Source: Ignavibacteriota bacterium | GTDB lineage: Bacteria > Bacteroidota > Ignavibacteria > Tepidaquicellales > Tepidaquicellaceae | Direction of reading: 5' to 3' | Length of the DNA stretch: 10,392 nt | Assembly: GCA_003135995.1 (NCBI GenBank) | Contig: PNBM01000084.1 | Span: 1 to 10,392 of the forward strand | Shown: positions 6,422 through 10,392 of the stretch, piece by piece | Layout of the letters: every line of letters begins with the position of its first letter | Position numbering within the stretch: the first letter of the stretch is position 1 | Made by a program: the position numbers and the translations under genes | Notes under the pieces: model-generated | Databases searched by the model: none | The model's input: only the letters and a program-made list of their open reading frames with translations | What the model was told of the DNA's origin: nothing

Positions 6422-7306
6422 TTAAAAAATTCTGTCTTCCATTAATGAATCAATTAAACCTGATATTCCGTCTCTTGTAGGTTCGATTTTTATATGGTTT
6501 CCGCCTGCAAGCACAACAGATTCAACCTTATGCACCTTCGTAGGTGAGCCTTTAATTCCGCATCTTTCCAGGTCGACATCCAGATCATCGGTAGTAAGAG
6601 TTTCAATAAAGAGTTTTCGCGATTTATATTCCTGCAATAAATCATCAGCATATAAAAGCGAATTTCCTTCCACCAATTTTTCAATTTCCATCAGGGATTT
6701 TGCGTTTTTAAATGCCATTACCCTTTTGGCACTGAAAGGTCTCGGTTCTGCGGCTCCTTTTAAAACTGTAATCAAAACCGGTAGTCTGCATTCTACTATT
6801 TCAAATCCGCCGTCTATTTTTCTTCTTATTTTAATTTTACCATCTTTTATATCGAGTATTTCTTCAGCGTATGTGATTTGAGGAATGTTAAGTTTCTCGG
6901 CAGTTTGGGGTCCGACCTGAGCCGTATCGCCGTCGATTGCCTGTCTGCCCGCAAAGACAAAATCATAATTTCCTATTTTTTTAATAGCTTCGCTCAGAAC
7001 ATAAGACGTAGCAAGCGTGTCTGCACCTGCGAATTTTCTGTCTGTTACGCAATAAGCTTCATCCGCACCCATATATAAGCATTCTCTCAGCACATCTGCC
7101 GCCCTTGGAGGACCCATGGTAACGGCTGTAACTTTTCCGCCGAATTTGTCTTTCACCTGCAATGCAAACTCGAGTGCAATTTTGTCTTCATGGTTAAATA
7201 TTGCAGGAAGTTTTGCCCTGTTAACTGTTCCGTCGTCTTTCATTACTTTTCCGGATATATTCGCCGTGTCGGGTACCTGTTTTACTAATACTATTGAATT
7301 ATACAT
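6422..7306 (-). CDS. etfB: Electron transfer flavoprotein, beta subunit, bifurcating-type motif
   Basis: The 294-residue product starts MYNSIVLVKQVPDT, a standard EtfB N-terminus, and contains VTMGPPRA (62-69), LYMGADEAY (77-85), DRKFAGADT (89-97) and GRQAIDGDTAQVGP (120-133). In non-bifurcating ETFs the equivalent loop binds AMP and reads differently. The form seen here is the one reported for electron-bifurcating ETFs, where it holds a second FAD near an NADH site. That function is inference from the motif. The C-terminus has CGIKGSPTKV (249-258) and is somewhat longer than the about 260 residues of clostridial EtfB. It is the first gene of the etfB-etfA-acyl-CoA dehydrogenase operon. The ATG (7304-7306) is preceded by A/T-only sequence. 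FixA is the main alternative name, but no fixC or fixX is near. Confidence 0.95.
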   Translation of the reverse strand: MYNSIVLVKQVPDTANISGKVMKDDGTVNRAKLPAIFNHEDKIALEFALQVKDKFGGKVTAVTMGPPRAADVLRECLYMGADEAYCVTDRKFAGADTLATSYVLSEAIKKIGNYDFVFAGRQAIDGDTAQVGPQTAEKLNIPQITYAEEILDIKDGKIKIRRKIDGGFEIVECRLPVLITVLKGAAEPRPFSAKRVMAFKNAKSLMEIEKLVEGNSLLYADDLLQEYKSRKLFIETLTTDDLDVDLERCGIKGSPTKVHKVESVVLAGGNHIKIEPTRDGISGLIDSLMEDRIF

Positions 7307-7314
7307 AAATAATT

Positions 7315-7366
7315 ATTATAAAAAAAATTTGACTTATAATATATCAAAGTTAAAGTTCTTTTGAAA
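7315..7366 (-). promoter_or_regulatory. Possible promoter region of the etf operon
   Basis: Read on the minus strand, the 60 bp before etfB contain a -10-like TATATT with a weak -35-like TTTCAA 17 nt upstream, and a second TATAAT closer to the gene. The region is nearly all A/T, so such matches come easily. A promoter must lie here because the upstream gene is divergent, but its exact position is uncertain. Confidence 0.25.
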
Positions 7367-7616
7367 TGTTTTTTCTAAGCCCTTTATTAGAAAATGGCAA
7401 AATAGAGAGATAAAAGCAAGAATATAGTGATAATAATAATTGTGCGGTAACGAAACGGTGAAAAAACGCATTGCACACCGATAACACTGATGAAATGAAT
7501 ATTCACGGAAATTTATTAATTTGTATAATTCATACGAAAATACGCATGAAGATATTTTTAAAACAAAACCGAATTAGTGACTTTTTTGTCAGCTTCTGTA
7601 ATTTTTCCTTTTTATT

Positions 7617-7624
7617 TATATTTG
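7617..7624 (+). promoter_or_regulatory. Possible Bacteroidetes-type -7 element for the toxin-antitoxin pair
   Basis: TATATTTG matches the TAnnTTTG consensus of Bacteroidetes housekeeping promoters, 35 bp before the ATG at 7660. The nearest upstream TTTG (7585-7588) is 28 bp away, farther than the usual about 19-21, so the match is only partial. Confidence 0.25.
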
Positions 7625-7659
7625 TAATTTGATATTTTACTATAACTAAATATTTGGTT

Positions 7660-8061
7660 ATGGCGGAAGATATCAGATGGGAACAGAGATTTATTAATCT
7701 AAAAAAAGCATTTACTCAGCTTAAAAGTGCTGCCGAAAAAAAAGATTATTCGGAACTCGAAAGACAGGGTTTAATTAAGGCTTTCGAATTCACTTTTGAG
7801 TTGTCATGGAAAACTTTACAGGATTTTCTTGAAAATAAGGGTTTTAAGGAAATCACGGGACCGAAACCTGTTATTCAGCAAGCATTTAAGGATGGGTATA
7901 TTGCTGATGGTGAAGGATGGATGAATATGCTTCTGAGCAGAAATCTTGCATCTCACACTTACGAAGAGACAACGGCAAAAAAGATTGCAGACGATATCAA
8001 ATCAAAATATTATAAATTATTGGAAGAGTTAATACAAAGATTGGAAAAAAAAGTAAAATAA
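7660..8061 (+). CDS. HEPN-domain protein, HI0074/HepT-like putative toxin
   Basis: The 133-residue protein matches the nucleotidyltransferase substrate-binding family (HI0074 type) of the HEPN superfamily: a four-helix bundle with FEFTFELSWKTLQDFLENKG, VIQQAFKDGYI and LLSRNLASHTYEE. The last segment contains R94-x4-H99-x-Y101. In HEPN ribonuclease toxins RX4-6H is the active site. In MntA-HepT pairs the Tyr of RX4HXY is the residue AMPylated by the antitoxin, and all three are intact here. By family knowledge the protein would be an RNA-cleaving toxin; HI0074 members were first described only as nucleotidyltransferase partners, so toxicity is inferred. I chose the ATG at 7660, which gives MAEDIRWEQRF, over the TTG at 7654. 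The nucleotidyltransferase gene follows after 4 nt, so the two are co-transcribed and probably translationally coupled. Confidence 0.85.
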   Translation: MAEDIRWEQRFINLKKAFTQLKSAAEKKDYSELERQGLIKAFEFTFELSWKTLQDFLENKGFKEITGPKPVIQQAFKDGYIADGEGWMNMLLSRNLASHTYEETTAKKIADDIKSKYYKLLEELIQRLEKKVK

Positions 8062-8065
8062 TTTT

Positions 8066-8383
8066 ATGCAAGACAATATCACAAATATCGGATTAAAAGA
8101 AGAACTTATTAAAGAATTGAAACAGATATTTTCTTCAAGTGAAAATATCGAAAGTGTAATTCTATTTGGTTCAAGAGCCAAAGGAAATTTCAAAAACGGT
8201 TCCGATATCGATCTCGCAATAAAAGGAAAAGATCTGATTTTAAAAGATATATATTCTCTTCAAAATAAAATCGATGATTTAAACCTTCCGTATACATTTG
8301 ATATACAAATTTATAATGACATCAAAGAGCCGGCATTAAAAGAACACATAGACAGGGTAGGGATAGTTATTTATACAAAGTAA
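8066..8383 (+). CDS. Minimal nucleotidyltransferase, MntA-like putative antitoxin
   Basis: The 105-residue protein is a MNT-domain member of the DNA polymerase beta superfamily. It has the signature VILFGSRAKG followed by SDIDLAI: G35-S36-x10-D47-x-D49, and a third acidic residue D79 in TFDIQIY. All metal-binding carboxylates are therefore present and the enzyme should be active. In characterised MntA-HepT systems this protein transfers AMP to a tyrosine of the HEPN toxin and so neutralises it; that role is inferred here from the pairing with the RX4HXY protein just upstream. The start ATG (8066-8068) lies 4 nt after the upstream stop, with no separate ribosome site. The gene ends 91 bp before dnaG, with no strong terminator between, so some read-through into dnaG is possible. 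Confidence 0.88.
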   Translation: MQDNITNIGLKEELIKELKQIFSSSENIESVILFGSRAKGNFKNGSDIDLAIKGKDLILKDIYSLQNKIDDLNLPYTFDIQIYNDIKEPALKEHIDRVGIVIYTK

Positions 8384-8474
8384 AATAATCTAAATTCTTA
8401 TAATTAAATAAGAAAAAAAGTCATTCCCCCTTCTCAATTTTATATAAGTTAAAATATAATTATTTTAAATTATT

Positions 8475-10322
8475 ATGAGAATTCCACAGGAAAAGTTTGA
8501 CGAGATTGCACAGGCGAATGATATCGTCGATGTGATTGCTTCTTATACACAAGTGAAGAAAAGAGGTAAATCGTTTCTTGCGTTATGTCCATTTCATCCC
8601 GATAAAAATCCGTCTCTGAATATATCACAGCAGAAGCAGGTTTATCATTGTTTCTCCTGCGGTGCGAGCGGAAATGTTTTTACTTTCATTCAGGAGTACG
8701 AAAAAATTCCTTTTATGGAAGCCGCGGAAAAGCTTGCGATGCGGGCGGGTATCGAACTTAATTTAAGAAAATCCGCTCCCGATACATCGAACGAGATTTC
8801 GAGGTTATTCGAAATTAATAAAGCAACAGCAAGATTTTATTATAATAATTTAATGAATCTATCGGGTTACGAAAAAGATTTTGTGTGGGATTATATTAAG
8901 ACACGGGATTTAAAAATCGATACGCTGAAAAAATTCGGAATCGGTTATGCTCTGAAAGAATGGGATTCGCTGCTTTCATATTTTTCGGATGAAAAAACTT
9001 TTTCTCTGGATGATGTTGAAAAATCGGGCCTGATTCTAAAAAGTGACAAGAAAGCAAATTATTATGATAGGTTCAGAGGAAGGCTTATATTTCCTATATT
9101 CAGCGAGAATGATAAAGTGGTCGGATTTGGTGCAAGGAAACTTTATGAAGATGACCCGGGAGGAAAATATATTAATTCACCCGAGACAAGAATTTATAGT
9201 AAGAGCAGGATACTTTACGGGCTTAATTTTTCAAAAGAATATATCAGGTCATCGGATTTCGTTATACTTGTCGAAGGATATCTTGATGTGATGACGCTTG
9301 TACAGGCGGGAATTAATAACGTAGTTGCGTCAAGCGGGACAGCACTTACAACAGAGCAGGTACAGCTTATTTCGAGATATACTAAAAACGTGGTTGTGAT
9401 TTATGATGCTGATTTGGCGGGAATAAAAGCCGCAAAGAGAAGTATAGAGCTGATTTTGGAAGCAGGTCTTGATTTAAAAGTTGTGACGCTTCCGGAAGGA
9501 GAAGATCCTGATTCGATTGTAAGGACAAAAGGAAAAGCGGAATTTGAGAAACATCTGAATACGAGAAAATCATTTATAGAATTTCTTTATACTTTTTACG
9601 AAACGGAAAAAAATATTAATACAGTCGAGGATAAAACAGAATTCGTTGAAGAAATTATGGATTATATAAGTAAAATGACGAACAAGATTATGATATCATT
9701 TTATATAAAAGATATTTCGAAAAGATTTAATATTTATGAATCGATATTAATAGATTATCTTAAAAAGGCGAGAAGTAAATATATAAAAGAAAAATATCCA
9801 AAATCTTCTGTTGTTTTGCCCGTACGAAAAAGTGAAGAGAAAAAGGCATTAAGTGAAAAGCCATCAAGTTTAGAACTTGAATTGCTGGAGGTCTTTATAC
9901 ACGGGGACGGCGCTGCACTCGATTTTTTATCTGAAAATATAGATGTGAGGTTTATAAAAAACAAAGCTGTTCTGGATACTGTGCAGATATTTTTAGAAGA
10001 ATATCACACGGAGGGAAAAATCGTAGCATATAAGGCTATAGATAAATCGGAGGATATAAATGTGCAGGCGTTGATTGCGGAACTATCGATTCCGAAACAC
10101 GAAATAAGCAAATCTTCAAAGCTCGATAAAAATAGTATTCTTGTTAAAGCAGAGAAAAGAAGTACGAATTACCTGAGGATTGCAAATGATATAATAAATA
10201 AATTCCAGGTGAATTTGCTGGAAGAGGATGTCAGGAAGTTGATTGCAGAAGGAAAAGATTTGAATAAAATTCTGGAACTGCGAAGAGAGATTGATAAGAT
10301 AAAGAGAAGTAATGGGAGATGA
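8475..10322 (+). CDS. dnaG: DNA primase DnaG
   Basis: DnaG makes the RNA primers for replication and acts with the DnaB helicase. The 615-residue protein has the full order of domains. The N-terminal CHC2 zinc finger has C38, H41, C59 and C62 (CPFH and CFSC). The catalytic core has RGRLIFPI (201-208), GARKL (219-223) and KYINSPET (231-238). The TOPRIM metal site is VEGYLDVM (E267, D271) and YDADLAG (D311, D313), then EGEDPD (341-346). The C-terminal third (about 430-615) is divergent and helical, as expected for the helicase-interaction domain. The TOPRIM motif reads YDAD where many primases have YDGD; the acidic residues are kept, so activity should not be lost. Length is normal. The start ATG (8475) fits the conserved RIPQEKFDEI N-terminus and has only A/T-rich sequence before it. 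The usual rpsU or rpoD neighbours are absent in this window. Confidence 0.97.
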   Translation: MRIPQEKFDEIAQANDIVDVIASYTQVKKRGKSFLALCPFHPDKNPSLNISQQKQVYHCFSCGASGNVFTFIQEYEKIPFMEAAEKLAMRAGIELNLRKSAPDTSNEISRLFEINKATARFYYNNLMNLSGYEKDFVWDYIKTRDLKIDTLKKFGIGYALKEWDSLLSYFSDEKTFSLDDVEKSGLILKSDKKANYYDRFRGRLIFPIFSENDKVVGFGARKLYEDDPGGKYINSPETRIYSKSRILYGLNFSKEYIRSSDFVILVEGYLDVMTLVQAGINNVVASSGTALTTEQVQLISRYTKNVVVIYDADLAGIKAAKRSIELILEAGLDLKVVTLPEGEDPDSIVRTKGKAEFEKHLNTRKSFIEFLYTFYETEKNINTVEDKTEFVEEIMDYISKMTNKIMISFYIKDISKRFNIYESILIDYLKKARSKYIKEKYPKSSVVLPVRKSEEKKALSEKPSSLELELLEVFIHGDGAALDFLSENIDVRFIKNKAVLDTVQIFLEEYHTEGKIVAYKAIDKSEDINVQALIAELSIPKHEISKSSKLDKNSILVKAEKRSTNYLRIANDIINKFQVNLLEEDVRKLIAEGKDLNKILELRREIDKIKRSNGR

Positions 10323-10350
10323 AGGAATAATCGTATAAGTGGCAGGAGAT

Positions 10351-10392
10351 CCCCGACAGGAGTCCCGATTAAAGAGCATCGGGATGCAAAGA
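10351..10392. repeat. Palindromic dispersed repeat downstream of dnaG, cut by the window end
   Basis: tcccgat (10363-10369) and atcggga (10378-10384) form a perfect 7-bp stem with an 8-nt loop. A further ccccgac (10351-10357) precedes it. The end, cgggat then gcaaaga (10380-10392), matches cgggat-ttt-gcaaaga at 3533-3548, so both belong to one repeat family. It begins about 29 bp after the dnaG stop and might end the transcript, but the sequence after the stem is lost. Confidence 0.6.

Larger units (their letters stand above)
7307..7653. other. Divergent intergenic region between etfB and the HEPN gene (about 350 bp)
   Basis: No credible gene is seen. The outer parts are AT-rich and presumably hold the two divergent promoters. 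The centre (about 7440-7550) has clearly more G and C, with weak dyads such as tcatacg (7530-7536) against cgcatga (7543-7549, 6 of 7). I cannot assign it to a known RNA or operator. Confidence 0.5.

Noticed and set aside
6422..7306. Naming etfB as fixA (nitrogen-fixation-linked ETF)
   Set aside because: No fixC, fixX or nif genes are in the window; an acyl-CoA dehydrogenase partner makes the etf name more suitable.
5071..7364. Several 66-82 codon plus-strand frames across the etf operon
   Set aside because: They are antisense shadows of etfA, etfB and the dehydrogenase, with no recognisable domains.
7440..7550. A structured RNA gene in the less AT-rich centre of the etfB-HEPN intergenic region
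   Set aside because: Only weak, short dyads were found, with no tRNA-like or known riboswitch pattern, so no RNA call is supported.
7654..7659. TTG at 7654 as start of the HEPN gene
   Set aside because: The ATG six bases later gives MAEDIRWEQRF, which fits the family N-terminus; the TTG adds only two residues.
8395..8414. Hairpin ttcttat/ataagaa between the nucleotidyltransferase gene and dnaG as a terminator
   Set aside because: The stem is only A/T-rich 7 bp and is followed by A's, not T's, on the coding strand; chance is likely.
9043..10379. Short frames on both strands within dnaG
   Set aside because: They overlap a full-length, clearly conserved primase and look like frame shadows.

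Overview
The window looks like chromosomal DNA of an AT-rich member of the Ignavibacteria / Chlorobi side of the FCB (Bacteroidetes-Chlorobi) group. The strongest pointer is the C-terminal sorting domain at 1160-1435 (QNYPNPFNPST, then IYDILGKE, LVNEKLQPGSY, SGVYFYSLVAG and RKMILLK), the style of type IX secretion tail typical of Ignavibacteria. Start codons without visible Shine-Dalgarno sequences and very AT-rich spacers fit the same group. The assignment is inference from sequence style, not from a marker-gene comparison.

Layout: (1) 2-1435 (+) is the 3' part of a large secreted repeat protein with about nine Asp-box/YCF48-like beta-propeller blades and a type IX tail. The tail carries an in-frame insertion of a small palindromic DNA repeat. 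(2) 1436-1688 is a convergent intergenic region built almost entirely from degenerate 7-bp tandem repeats in both orientations, which can fold into a long hairpin. (3) 1682-3055 (-) is an orphan membrane histidine kinase. (4) 3114-3311 (-) is a small unrecognised acidic protein. (5) 3312-3588 is AT-rich DNA plus a composite palindromic repeat that may terminate the next operon. (6) 7306-3589 (-) is an etfB-etfA-acyl-CoA dehydrogenase operon with 47-nt gaps between both gene pairs. (7) 7307-7653 is a divergent intergenic region. (8) 7660-8383 (+) is a two-gene HEPN / minimal nucleotidyltransferase pair, a MntA-HepT-like toxin-antitoxin candidate. (9) 8475-10322 (+) is dnaG primase. (10) 10351-10392 is the beginning of another palindromic repeat related to the one at 3521-3548.

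How the genes work together: EtfB carries the GRQAIDGDTAQVGP motif associated with electron-bifurcating, NADH-using ETFs, and EtfA plus an acyl-CoA dehydrogenase follow in the same operon. The three may form one flavin-based electron-transfer module of acyl-CoA oxidation or enoyl-CoA reduction. The HEPN/MNT pair has all catalytic and modification-site residues, so it is likely functional. The other genes show no obvious functional link. No tRNA, rRNA, CRISPR array, transposase or phage gene was seen. The least explained material is the heptamer-repeat region and the palindromic repeats that occur both between and inside genes.
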